Positions 8,472-16,654 of a stretch of 22,560 nt of DNA are shown one piece after another. Origin of the DNA: CAYZMH01 sp964479445 (lineage in GTDB: Bacteria > Bacteroidota > Bacteroidia > Bacteroidales > GCA-2748055); NCBI GenBank assembly GCA_964479445.1, contig CAYZMH010000059.1, forward strand, positions 1 through 22,560, written 5' to 3'. The notes below the pieces were generated by a model, which was given only the letters and a program-made list of their open reading frames with translations, searched no databases and was not told the origin of the DNA. Each line of letters begins with the position of its first letter. The first letter of the stretch is position 1. The position numbers and the translations under genes were made by a program.

Positions 8472-10121
8472 TCATTCGGGTGTCTCTCCGGAGGGCAGCT
8501 CCAGTCCGAACTTCTGTTTTGCATCGGCTTTCTTCAGCTGCAGGGCCAAAAAGATGGAGACCACCCCGAGGATCACCAGCATAAAGATCGGCCAGGTGTA
8601 ATCATAGGCCGGTATATCACCGGCTGCCTGCATGTCAAGGATACGCTGACTGATCACCGTGTCCTCCAGTCCCTGTAATTTCAGGGCCTCCCGGGCATTT
8701 TCAACGGCTTCTATCACTCTCGGATTTACCAGGTCAAGGACCATTCCGATTCCCCAGAAGAAGATCAGCAGTCCCCAGTTCTGTATGGTAAACATCGCTG
8801 CATACGCCGTGCCGAGCCTCTTTTCCGCCACGATCTTGGCCACCGAGGGCCACATGGCTGCCGGCACAAGGGAGAAGGCAATTCCCAGGCTCACCAGTCC
8901 CATGTATCCCAGAATCACATTGTTGAATACCGACAGGGCGAGGTGGGCAAAGATCAGGAGGAACGAGCCCAGGATCATCAGGGACGCTGCCTTTCCCCGT
9001 TTATCCACGAAACTACCGAATATCGGGGTGAACAGGATCGTACCCATGGGGATCAGGCTGGAGGTTTTCGGACCATTTTGCAGCCAGATGGAGAGGGTAG
9101 GCCAAAGGGACTTGATAAACAGTCCGAATAGCACGGCGATGACCGCCAGGGAGATGAGCTTCCCGCCCATCTTCTTGATCCGTGACGGAACCATCGAAAA
9201 TGCGAGTCCGAATACAAACAATCCCAAATAGATGGCGGTGTTCCCCAGTGACCGGCTGCCAAACAGGGTGAAGAATTCAGCACTCTGTGGCAGGTCATAC
9301 GAAAAACCGTATTTATTCACAAGCAGATCAGGGGCGTACTGGATAAAGGGGAACACCCCTGCATAGAAGAATACACAGAGCAGTGCGATAAACATAAATG
9401 AACGGTTCTTAACAAGTGCGGTAAGATCGGAGAATTTGAAATCATCTTCGGTCTCTTCCACGCCGGACTCCTGGCGGATTTTCTTGTCCTGGCGGTCAAT
9501 TTTATAATCAAAAATGGTATACACCATGAAAACGATAAGCGATATACCGATCAGGGTAGCAGCGAAAGCTACGGCCGGCGGAACACTGTTGCCGCCTATG
9601 TCAATGGAGAGTGCCAGACCCATGGCTGAACCCAGTCGGCCGAATCCCATGTTGATGGCCATTGCAAGCGCCAGTTCATATCCTTTAAACCATTTCACCA
9701 CGGTCCGGGTAGACACCACACACACAACCTCGAGTCCGGAACCAAACAATACGCGTCCCAGGATCATCATGTTGAGCATTACCCGGTGGTCGTCTCCAAA
9801 AACCCCGTAGGAGGCCATGGCCGTGATGGCTGCCCCAAGGGTGGCCAGACCACCGAAAATGATCCCGGCTCGTCTGACACCCCATTTGTCAAGGATTACG
9901 CCACCTACAATGATCATCCCGAAGATATTGGCAATCGTGGTCAGACCGATCAGGCGTCCGAACTCTTCGCTGGTGAATCCCAATTCGGTTGTCATCAACC
10001 CCTTCAGTCCGCCAAAGAAATCCTGGAACCAGTAGGTTGATAGCATCAGCATACTTACCAGTACCAGCATCAGCCAACGCATGGGTGCTGAGTCTCTTAA
10101 TGTCTTTTGAATCGCTTCCAT
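8472..10121 (-). CDS. Major facilitator superfamily transporter, possibly a dipeptide carrier
   Basis: This 549-residue inner-membrane protein has about twelve hydrophobic segments. Motif A of the superfamily is present between helices 2 and 3 (GGVILDKWGVRRAG, about 72-85). A charged cytoplasmic loop (DRQDKKIRQESGVEETEDD) splits the two halves. The helix-1 stretch (STYWFQDFFGGLKGLM) and overall form recall Bacteroidota relatives of the lysosomal dipeptide carrier MFSD1, but that link is a weak recollection. The start is the ATG at 10121 (MEAIQKTLRDSAPMRW); an upstream in-frame ATG would add 24 residues that look like leader sequence. pepD lies next on the same strand behind a terminator, which makes a peptide substrate plausible but unproven. 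Confidence 0.85.
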   Translation of the reverse strand: MEAIQKTLRDSAPMRWLMLVLVSMLMLSTYWFQDFFGGLKGLMTTELGFTSEEFGRLIGLTTIANIFGMIIVGGVILDKWGVRRAGIIFGGLATLGAAITAMASYGVFGDDHRVMLNMMILGRVLFGSGLEVVCVVSTRTVVKWFKGYELALAMAINMGFGRLGSAMGLALSIDIGGNSVPPAVAFAATLIGISLIVFMVYTIFDYKIDRQDKKIRQESGVEETEDDFKFSDLTALVKNRSFMFIALLCVFFYAGVFPFIQYAPDLLVNKYGFSYDLPQSAEFFTLFGSRSLGNTAIYLGLFVFGLAFSMVPSRIKKMGGKLISLAVIAVLFGLFIKSLWPTLSIWLQNGPKTSSLIPMGTILFTPIFGSFVDKRGKAASLMILGSFLLIFAHLALSVFNNVILGYMGLVSLGIAFSLVPAAMWPSVAKIVAEKRLGTAYAAMFTIQNWGLLIFFWGIGMVLDLVNPRVIEAVENAREALKLQGLEDTVISQRILDMQAAGDIPAYDYTWPIFMLVILGVVSIFLALQLKKADAKQKFGLELPSGETPE

Positions 10122-10194
10122 GTATTGATTTTTTAAATTTGAAGATTTAAATGTAAAAAAAAATCTCCCGGTTTTGCGACTATTATACAACATA

Positions 10195-10326
10195 AAAGCG
10201 CCTGACGGGATCCCACACCCCGCCAGCTACACGTATACCTGGCTTTTTACGCAGGAAGCTTATAAAGAGCAGGCTTTCGAAGAATTTGCTGAGACGTTTG
10301 ACATCATCCTGGAACAGGGTCGCTAG
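10195..10326 (+). pseudogene. Orphan C-terminal coding remnant of unknown family
   Basis: The plus strand reads as plausible protein for about 43 codons before a TAG, including DGIPHPASYTYTWLFTQEAY followed by KEQAFEEFAETFDIILEQGR. Codon choice resembles the real genes nearby. There is no start codon in a coding-like context: the frame runs back into the AT-rich leader of the MFS gene. The stop overlaps the last bases of the outer-membrane protein gene on the other strand. I read it as the tail of a gene whose body is lost. It could also be chance, since the segment is short. I do not recognise the family. Confidence 0.3.
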
Positions 10327-11252
10327 AATCCCACTACGAAATCCAGGAACGGGATCCCGATGATCAGCGCATCCGCGATGTCGGCATTGTTCACAAACGC
10401 CAGGTCAATTGCTGTATTGTCTCCCAGGAACCGGATCCCGTAGGAGAATACCCCGTAGTAGCCTCCGTCCTGCCCCACGTTGGGTACGATCCAGTTTTCG
10501 CTTACAAAACCGATCTTATCGGAAACACGGGTCATTCCGCTCACCGAAATAACCGGCTCGCTGGAAAACTCCCCGTTGAACCAGCCCCATCCAAGGGCCG
10601 CCGTGACGTTGTGGTTCGTGGTTCCGTAGGTGGCAAAACCATTCAGCGAGGCGATGCCGTCAAAGGCAAAATCTTCAGGCCTCCGGATCGTGTTGATATA
10701 CATAATGTTCCCTCCCACATACAACCGGTCGATCACGGGGAAGGTTATCTTCGGGTTGATATTGTATATAAAAGGTCCCTGTCCCTGCGCCAGGATGCTG
10801 ATGATCTCAAATCCGGCCGAGAGACTGAACCAGTCGGTAAACGCAAAAGCCACGTTGTTAAAGAAGATCCAGACATTCTGGTAATACCCCGTGAACTGCT
10901 CCATGGGCATGGCTGAATTGCCCAGTAAATATTTGTACGGATTGGCATTGGGTCGCCAGCTGTCACTTCTTTTACTCCCGTCCTGCATCTCAGCCAGGGT
11001 GCCGGGGATGGGAAGTTCAAGGTCGTAGCCGGAACCATACTGCCGGGTGGTCCCGACATGGGGTTTTATTTCCGAACCGGACTGTGTCTCGAAGCCGGAT
11101 TGCGGATTAAGCCCTGATAGTGTCTCAGTTACCTGGTTTGATTCGACCGGCGAGAGGGTGGCAGGCTTTTGTAACTCCTGAGCCTGCAATGGAGAAACTC
11201 CTGCCAGCAACAGGGTGAAAAGCAGGTATGTCATCAAATTCTGTTTTTTCAT
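10323..11252 (-). CDS. Predicted outer-membrane beta-barrel protein, function unknown
   Basis: The 309-residue protein has a signal peptide (about 1-24, ending LQAQ). A low-complexity polar segment follows (about 28-75, rich in Ser, Gln and Thr). From about residue 105 there are alternating amphipathic strands (YYQNVWIFFNNVAFAFTDWF, then LYVGGNIMYIN and ASLNGFATYG) ending in FLDFVVGF. The terminal phenylalanine is typical of outer-membrane barrels recognised by the Bam machinery. No enzyme motif is visible, and about ten strands would fit a small barrel. The gene lies about 250 bases downstream of fibre 2 on the same strand, but has its own promoter candidate and is separated by direct repeats. 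A role as surface anchor or porin is conjecture. Confidence 0.7.
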   Translation of the reverse strand: MKKQNLMTYLLFTLLLAGVSPLQAQELQKPATLSPVESNQVTETLSGLNPQSGFETQSGSEIKPHVGTTRQYGSGYDLELPIPGTLAEMQDGSKRSDSWRPNANPYKYLLGNSAMPMEQFTGYYQNVWIFFNNVAFAFTDWFSLSAGFEIISILAQGQGPFIYNINPKITFPVIDRLYVGGNIMYINTIRRPEDFAFDGIASLNGFATYGTTNHNVTAALGWGWFNGEFSSEPVISVSGMTRVSDKIGFVSENWIVPNVGQDGGYYGVFSYGIRFLGDNTAIDLAFVNNADIADALIIGIPFLDFVVGF

Positions 11253-11293
11253 AGCGGTTGGTTTTTTAGAAATTGGCGGGATTATAATCTATA

Positions 11294-11324
11294 TAAAAAT
11301 ACAATAATTCAGCAAATTGTCAAG
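11294..11324 (-). promoter_or_regulatory. Candidate promoter of the outer-membrane protein gene
   Basis: On the minus strand CTTG (11321-11324), 19 bases, then TATTTTTA (11294-11301) fits the Bacteroidota pattern with one mismatch per element. The ATG at 11252 follows about 40 bases later. Confidence 0.4.
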
Positions 11325-11389
11325 TGTCCGACATGTAGGGATCCGCCTGTTATTCAGGAAATAATTTTCTTGTTCTTTTATTCTTTCAG

Positions 11390-11498
11390 GGATGAAACAT
11401 TCGTACCCGGGGTAATGACTTGTTTACCCTCGACTCCTCTCAGGCGTCAATATCAATTTCATGGATGAAACATTCGTACCCGGGGTAATGACCTGTTT
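11390..11498. repeat. Pair of 36-base direct repeats downstream of fibre 2
   Basis: Two copies at 11390-11425 and 11463-11498 (both begin GGATGAAACATTCGTACCCG) differ at one base. They are separated by 37 bases. The spacer contains CCCTCGACTCCTCTCAGG, which resembles a short palindromic element scattered through many genomes as CCTGAGCGGAGTCGAAGGG-like sequence. The GGATGAAACA portion also occurs inside the fibre 2 tail codons (from 11518). On the minus strand the copy nearest 11390 reads VSSLKE and stop, close to the true fibre end VSSFEK and stop. Confidence 0.8.
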
Positions 11499-11505
11499 GA
11501 ATATT

Positions 11506-13164
11506 TTATTTTTCAAAGGATGAAACAGCCTCTTTGAGAGCATTGAGCTCCTCCCGGAGTTGCCGGATCTCCTCTTCCTGCTCCTGCTGGGTGTCCCGTA
11601 GCGATTCGTTCTCCCTGATCAGTTCCTGTACAGCTTTTACCGCAACCACCTGTGCGTAGGCCGGGTCCATCTGGAGAACCGGTTCCCCGTCCAGGCGCTC
11701 GCTTCCGGGCTGAACCGACTGCGGGAATACTTCCGCGTACTCCTGGGCAATGAAGTTATACCTCCATTGGTCCTCTATCTCCGGGTGCCTGCTGCGCCAG
11801 ACTTCATTGTATTTATATTTTACCGGGCGGAGGCGGCTGATGATCCCAAAGGCATCTTCAATATCCTGTATACCGGTTTTAACCCGCCTGTCGGAGGTGA
11901 TGTTCCACCCTCCGTCGGTGGTTTTGGCCACGTCACCGTTGACTTCCAGGGCATTATTAGCAGAGGGGTAGGTGCCGATACCCAGGGAATTGTTGATGGA
12001 TACGCTGTTGTCGTCAAAATCCCCGTAGATCAAAGCCTCGCCGGAATCCACGATGGAGTTCTCGATGTATAGTTTGTTGGATCCGTCCTCGTTGTAGCCG
12101 GCATACGGACCAATAAACACATTGCCGTTTCCGCCGGTGTTGCTGAATCCGGCATCTTTCCCGACGATCACATTATCCACACCGCCGATCATATTGTTAC
12201 CGCTTCCGCTTCCGATAAAGGTATTGGATTCGCCGAACTCGTTGGCATATCCTGAATTATACCCGACGAAAACATTGGCATTCCCGTTCTGGAGTCCGGC
12301 CCCGCTGTGATATCCGATGGCGGTATTGTAAATGCCTTCGTTGATCTTTTTACCGGCATTGTAGCCAATGAATTCATTCTCGGAGGTGATGTGCATGTAG
12401 ACAAACGGGTTTCCTTTTCCCAGCTGGTATCCGCCCACGGCAAATCCCCCTTTGGCCCCCTTTTGCCTGGGATCCTCTTCGATATAGATCCTGACGCTGT
12501 CGGGGGTTACCGAGAGGTAAGGCAGGGTATTCTCCCCCTGTTTCTTGTTCAGCTGGTATCCTCCCACGGCAAAGCCGCCTTTTACTCCCTTGGTTCCCGA
12601 TACCGTGTCAATATGCACTACCACGTCCCGGTCTGTCACGGAAAGCACGGGAATTCCTTCAGGTCGGTTTACCTGCAGCAGGGATGCACCCTCTTCCAAA
12701 GGTTTATCATCCTGGATGGTCAGGGATGGTATGGGCTGGACAACAGATTCGCTCACCCTGGCGTAGGGTACCGACCAGAGGGGGGATGCGCCCATATTGA
12801 CCATCCCATTGGCGGTGGATAGCTCGATGCCAAGGAAGTACGGACCAGCATTCCAGTCTATTCCGCTAAAATAGGGAACATAACCTCCGGTGGACGGTTC
12901 TTCGGCATCCCCAATGACCAGCGAGAAATAACCGGATTCCCCGGTTGTGACATGGTGGATCTCCTGGTAGGCGAGCTGACCCTGTTCGCCTCCCTGGAGA
13001 ATGTTGACGACCACTTCAATCTCCTCCCCGGGAATGACCGATCCATCAATGCTCCTGGCCACGGCCTGGTAATTAAATCCATCCGGGACCTGGGCAATGA
13101 GCAAGTGAATTGGTGTGGAGAGCAGCAAGGCGATTGCGACGATGAGAGCTCCTGATTTTTTCAT
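11506..13164 (-). CDS. Fibre 2: secreted tail-spike-like protein with S74 chaperone domain
   Basis: This 552-residue paralogue has a signal peptide (about 1-24) and an N-terminal domain starting FNYQAVARSIDG. KGGFAVGGY modules lie at 195-203 and 238-246. Six ladder repeats (about 262-362, for example NVFVGYNSG and NTFIGSGSG) end in NKLYIEN. A GDF strand and a short linker lead to the S74-like chaperone start (Ser424, Asp425, Arg427, Lys429 in SDRRVKTGI). The core FIAQEYAEVFPQSV and a coiled-coil end (about 510-547) follow. The asparagine usual after the SDxRLK core is glycine here. Inferred role: trimeric extracellular fibre, the shortest of the three. It is divergent from the sortilin-like gene (start-to-start gap 307 bases) and has two 36-base repeats just past its stop. 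Confidence 0.85.
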   Translation of the reverse strand: MKKSGALIVAIALLLSTPIHLLIAQVPDGFNYQAVARSIDGSVIPGEEIEVVVNILQGGEQGQLAYQEIHHVTTGESGYFSLVIGDAEEPSTGGYVPYFSGIDWNAGPYFLGIELSTANGMVNMGASPLWSVPYARVSESVVQPIPSLTIQDDKPLEEGASLLQVNRPEGIPVLSVTDRDVVVHIDTVSGTKGVKGGFAVGGYQLNKKQGENTLPYLSVTPDSVRIYIEEDPRQKGAKGGFAVGGYQLGKGNPFVYMHITSENEFIGYNAGKKINEGIYNTAIGYHSGAGLQNGNANVFVGYNSGYANEFGESNTFIGSGSGNNMIGGVDNVIVGKDAGFSNTGGNGNVFIGPYAGYNEDGSNKLYIENSIVDSGEALIYGDFDDNSVSINNSLGIGTYPSANNALEVNGDVAKTTDGGWNITSDRRVKTGIQDIEDAFGIISRLRPVKYKYNEVWRSRHPEIEDQWRYNFIAQEYAEVFPQSVQPGSERLDGEPVLQMDPAYAQVVAVKAVQELIRENESLRDTQQEQEEEIRQLREELNALKEAVSSFEK

Positions 13165-13471
13165 GACAACTGCGGTTTTAGGTGTTCAGGCAACAAGTTA
13201 CGTGATGTCCGGTTTTGAATCAAATAAAATCATGGTGTCAACAGGATAGACTAAAAGTAAGGTCCTATGGTTGGATCAGGCAGGTATCTTTTTGATGGGT
13301 ACAGGTTCAGGGCGTGGGTACCCCATCCCGTCCAGCAGCTTCAGGCAGGATGTTTTCCAGATGTGCAGGGTGGAAAATGACACTATTTTCATTACTTTAA
13401 CGCCCTGTTAGGCAGATGCAGGTGATCCGGGAACCCGGGATCCTGCCGGTATAAATGGTAATCTATTTGTT
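13165..13471. other. Divergent intergenic region with an imperfect leader hairpin
   Basis: This gap must hold the promoters of fibre 2 (leftward) and the sortilin-like gene (rightward). I find no full promoter match; a half match, TTTATTTG on the minus strand, lies near 13220-13227. At 13418-13446 GCAGG, ATCC and GGG pair with CCC, GGAT and CCTGC through two small bulges. This gives an imperfect hairpin ending 25 bases before the ATG at 13472. Whether it regulates the leader is unknown. Confidence 0.3.
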
Positions 13472-16400
13472 ATGAAGCAATTCAATGATCAGCTTTTCCG
13501 GGCAATCCGGTTATTTATCGCGTTAACCTTTTTCATGCTTTTTTCGGTAAGTTCAGCGGCACAGGTACTGGATACCGCCCTGTTAAAAGATATCAAAGCC
13601 CGGCATATTGGTCCGGGTGGCATGAGCGGCCGCGTGACGGCCATCGATGTGAATCTCAGGAACACCGATGAGTTTTATATTGGTACGGCGTCGGGCGGAC
13701 TCTGGAAAACCACCAACGGGGGAACCAACTTCACCCCGGTTTTCGATGATGAAAAAGTAGCTGGCATAGGGGCTCTTGCAATCGATCCGTCCAATCCTGA
13801 TGTAGTCTGGGCCGGAACCGGTGAAGGGAATCCAAGGAACAGTATAACCGGGGGGTACGGACTCTACCGGACACTGGACGGGGGGCGCACCTGGGAGCTT
13901 ATGGGCCTGGAAGAGACCCGTCACATTCATCGCATTATTGTTCATCCGCGCAACAGCGATATTATCTATGCCGGGGCTATTGGCAGTCCGTGGGGCCCTC
14001 ACAGGGAGCGCGGTGTGTATCGAAGCACCGATGGCGGTGAGACATGGGAACAGATCCTTTTTGTAAACGAGCATACCGGGGTAGGCGATATGGTAGTGGA
14101 TCCGGGAAATCCCAATAAAATGTTCGTCGCTATGTGGGAGCACCATCGCCAGCCCTGGTTTTTCGAGTCGGGCGGACCGGGGTCCGGACTATACCTGACC
14201 ATTGACGGGGGAGATAGCTGGAAAGAGATCACCCCGGATGATGGGCTTCCCCAAGGCGACCTGGGCAGGATGGGACTTGCCATTGCCGCGGGCAACACCG
14301 ATGTGGTCTACGCCCTGGTGGAGTCAAAGAAGAATGCCATCTACCGTTCACAGGATGGTGGATACACATGGGAGAGAAGGGGGACGGAGAACATCGGGGA
14401 CCGTCCTTTCTATTATGCCGAGATCTATGTAGATCCGGCCAACGAGAACCGGCTCTATTCGCTCTATTCGCGTGTAAATATAAGTGAGGACGGAGGGAAG
14501 ACTTTTCGCATGCTGGTGGGACGGAACATCCATTCCGATCACCATGCCTGGTGGATCCATCCGGAAGATCCCTCTTTTATGATCGATGGAAACGATGGCG
14601 GGATGGCCATCACCTTCGATATGGGAAAAAACTGGAGGCACATCACCAATCTGCCGGTTTCGCAGTTCTACCATATCCGTGCCGACAATGCGCTTCCGTA
14701 CAACGTGTATGGCGGAATGCAGGACAACGGATCCTGGAAAGGTCCGGGTTATACCTGGCGAAGAGGTGGTATCATCAATGAATACTGGGAGTTCCTGCTT
14801 GGAGGGGACGGATTTGACGTGGTGCCCGTTCCGGGTAACCCTGACCTCTGTTATGCTATGTCGCAGCAGGGGAATGTGAGACGGATCAACCTGCACACAG
14901 GACACAGCATCAACATCAAACCGGTGCACCCGGAGGGGAAAGACCTAAGGTTTCACTGGAATGCGGCTATCGAACAGGATCCGTTTGATGATCATACCAT
15001 CTATTTCGGCAGCCAGTTTGTACATCGCAGCACGGACCAGGGAGATTCGTGGGAGATTATTTCGCCCGATCTGACTACCGATGACAGCACCCGCCAGCAG
15101 TATGATGAGAGTGGTGGATTGACCTACGATGTGACCGGGGCGGAGAATTATACCACCATCCTGACCATTGATCCCAGTCCGCTGGAACAGGATGTCATCT
15201 GGGTGGGTACCGATGACGGACAGGTGCAGATCACACGCGACGGAGGGGATACCTGGGATAACCTTACCGGGCGGATCAAAGGCATGCCCGAAGGGGGATG
15301 GGTCCCACAGATCAAACCTTCCCGGTACAATGAGGGAGAAGCTTTTGTGGTAGTTAACCACTACCGGCAAAATGATTATGATCCCTACCTGTTTCACACC
15401 GATGATTATGGAAGATCGTGGGAACAGATCATCGATAAAGAGGATGTATGGGGCTATATGCTTTCGTTTGTTCAGGATCCGGTGGAGCCGGATCTGATGT
15501 TTGCCGGAACGGAGTTCGGTCTCTATGTGAGCATCAATGGGGGAGAAGATTGGATGCCCTGGAAGAAGGGGTATCCAACGGTTTCCACCATGGATATGGT
15601 GATCCAGGAGCGGGAGGCGGACCTGGTGATCGGGACTTTTGGCCGTTCTGCCTACGTGATCGATGACCTTCGACCGCTGCGGGAATGGGCCAGGCTGGGA
15701 TCCGCTTTTACAGAAGCCGGGATCCGGATATTTGATGCGCCCGATGCCTATATGGTTTCAAGGCGGAATTTGCCCGGGTACTACTTTCACGGTGATGCTG
15801 AATTTATGGGCGATAACCGGCCGGGTGGCGCCATGATCACCTGTTTTACCGGGGAGAAAAAAGAGGGAGGGAAAGACACTCTTCTTATTCGAATCATCAA
15901 CCGGGACGGGGACACGATTCGCACGCTCAGCCAGGTCCCAGATAAGGGGATGAACCGGTTTTACTGGGATTTCGACCGGAAGGGCGTTTCTATTGACCTG
16001 GGTAAAACCAAACGGAAACGGAGATCGGAGCCGGGCGGCGGGGGAACCGCCCTGCCAGGTAAGTATACCCTGCTCGCTCAGTTCGGGGAAGATACCTCCA
16101 AAGCAACACTCACCATTCATCCCGATCCCAGGGTGGATTATGACCGGGAGGCACACCGGGAACGGTTGGCCCTGACCGATACCGTGATGCAGAAACTGGT
16201 GGCCCTGAACGAGGCACGCGATACCCTGCGAACGTGCCGTAAGATCCTTGCCAGTGTCGAGTCCGTCCTGGAGATCCGACCCGATGATACGCTGCAGGCC
16301 CTGGTGGATTCCACCGGGCAGCAGCTGGACAGCCTGGTCAGTCCGATATTTGAAAGGCCCGATGTTCAGGGGATCTACCGGAGCGAGAACCATATCTATT

Positions 16401-16588
16401 CCCGAATTCGCGGATTCTTCGGTGTACGTTCGGGATATCATGCCGTGACACCCAACGAGCGGATCATGGTTGAACAGGCCATGCAGGAGCAGGAGGCAAT
16501 CCTGGAGACGATCGATGCGTTTCTGACAGATCACTGGGAACCGTTCCGCCGGCACATGGAAAAACAGGAGATCCGGTTTTTCAGGTAG
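13472..16588 (+). CDS. Secreted sortilin/BNR-type beta-propeller protein
   Basis: This 1038-residue protein begins with a signal peptide (about 1-30, ending SSAAQ). A large beta-propeller region (about 40-740) follows, built from Asp-box repeats of the S-x-D-x-G-x-T-W kind. Clear ones are TTNGGTNF (80-87), TLDGGRTW, STDGGETW, TIDGGDSW, SQDGGYTW, SEDGGKTF, STDQGDSW, TRDGGDTW and SINGGEDW. The pattern matches VPS10/sortilin-like and glycosidase-like BNR proteins common in Bacteroidota, often annotated as glycosyl hydrolases without proof. Residues about 800-890 form a FlgD-like Ig module (YWDFDRKG, then LPGKYTLLAQF). The last 140 residues are helical. There is no T9SS sorting tail, so it is probably periplasmic or exported another way. 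It lies between fibres 2 and 3. No catalytic residues can be assigned. Confidence 0.85.
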   Translation: MKQFNDQLFRAIRLFIALTFFMLFSVSSAAQVLDTALLKDIKARHIGPGGMSGRVTAIDVNLRNTDEFYIGTASGGLWKTTNGGTNFTPVFDDEKVAGIGALAIDPSNPDVVWAGTGEGNPRNSITGGYGLYRTLDGGRTWELMGLEETRHIHRIIVHPRNSDIIYAGAIGSPWGPHRERGVYRSTDGGETWEQILFVNEHTGVGDMVVDPGNPNKMFVAMWEHHRQPWFFESGGPGSGLYLTIDGGDSWKEITPDDGLPQGDLGRMGLAIAAGNTDVVYALVESKKNAIYRSQDGGYTWERRGTENIGDRPFYYAEIYVDPANENRLYSLYSRVNISEDGGKTFRMLVGRNIHSDHHAWWIHPEDPSFMIDGNDGGMAITFDMGKNWRHITNLPVSQFYHIRADNALPYNVYGGMQDNGSWKGPGYTWRRGGIINEYWEFLLGGDGFDVVPVPGNPDLCYAMSQQGNVRRINLHTGHSINIKPVHPEGKDLRFHWNAAIEQDPFDDHTIYFGSQFVHRSTDQGDSWEIISPDLTTDDSTRQQYDESGGLTYDVTGAENYTTILTIDPSPLEQDVIWVGTDDGQVQITRDGGDTWDNLTGRIKGMPEGGWVPQIKPSRYNEGEAFVVVNHYRQNDYDPYLFHTDDYGRSWEQIIDKEDVWGYMLSFVQDPVEPDLMFAGTEFGLYVSINGGEDWMPWKKGYPTVSTMDMVIQEREADLVIGTFGRSAYVIDDLRPLREWARLGSAFTEAGIRIFDAPDAYMVSRRNLPGYYFHGDAEFMGDNRPGGAMITCFTGEKKEGGKDTLLIRIINRDGDTIRTLSQVPDKGMNRFYWDFDRKGVSIDLGKTKRKRRSEPGGGGTALPGKYTLLAQFGEDTSKATLTIHPDPRVDYDREAHRERLALTDTVMQKLVALNEARDTLRTCRKILASVESVLEIRPDDTLQALVDSTGQQLDSLVSPIFERPDVQGIYRSENHIYSRIRGFFGVRSGYHAVTPNERIMVEQAMQEQEAILETIDAFLTDHWEPFRRHMEKQEIRFFR

Positions 16589-16593
16589 AATAA

Positions 16594-16622
16594 GGGGCTG
16601 CCCTGATTGAAGAGGCAGCCCC
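16594..16622. terminator. Hairpin between convergent genes, possibly bidirectional terminator
   Basis: A perfect 9-bp GC-rich stem (GGGGCTGCC at 16594-16602 with GGCAGCCCC at 16614-16622) has an 11-base loop. It starts five bases past the sortilin-like stop and faces the fibre 3 stop. T-runs are poor on both sides, so termination is likely but not certain. Confidence 0.6.
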
Positions 16623-16654
16623 GGAAAAACAGGCGTTCTAAAGTCAATCCTGTT

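Noticed and set aside
11390..11498. A minimal CRISPR array (36-base repeats, 37-base spacer)
   Set aside because: The geometry fits, but there are only two repeats, one spacer and no cas genes. The spacer matches a dispersed palindromic element type, and part of the repeat is shared with the fibre 2 coding end.
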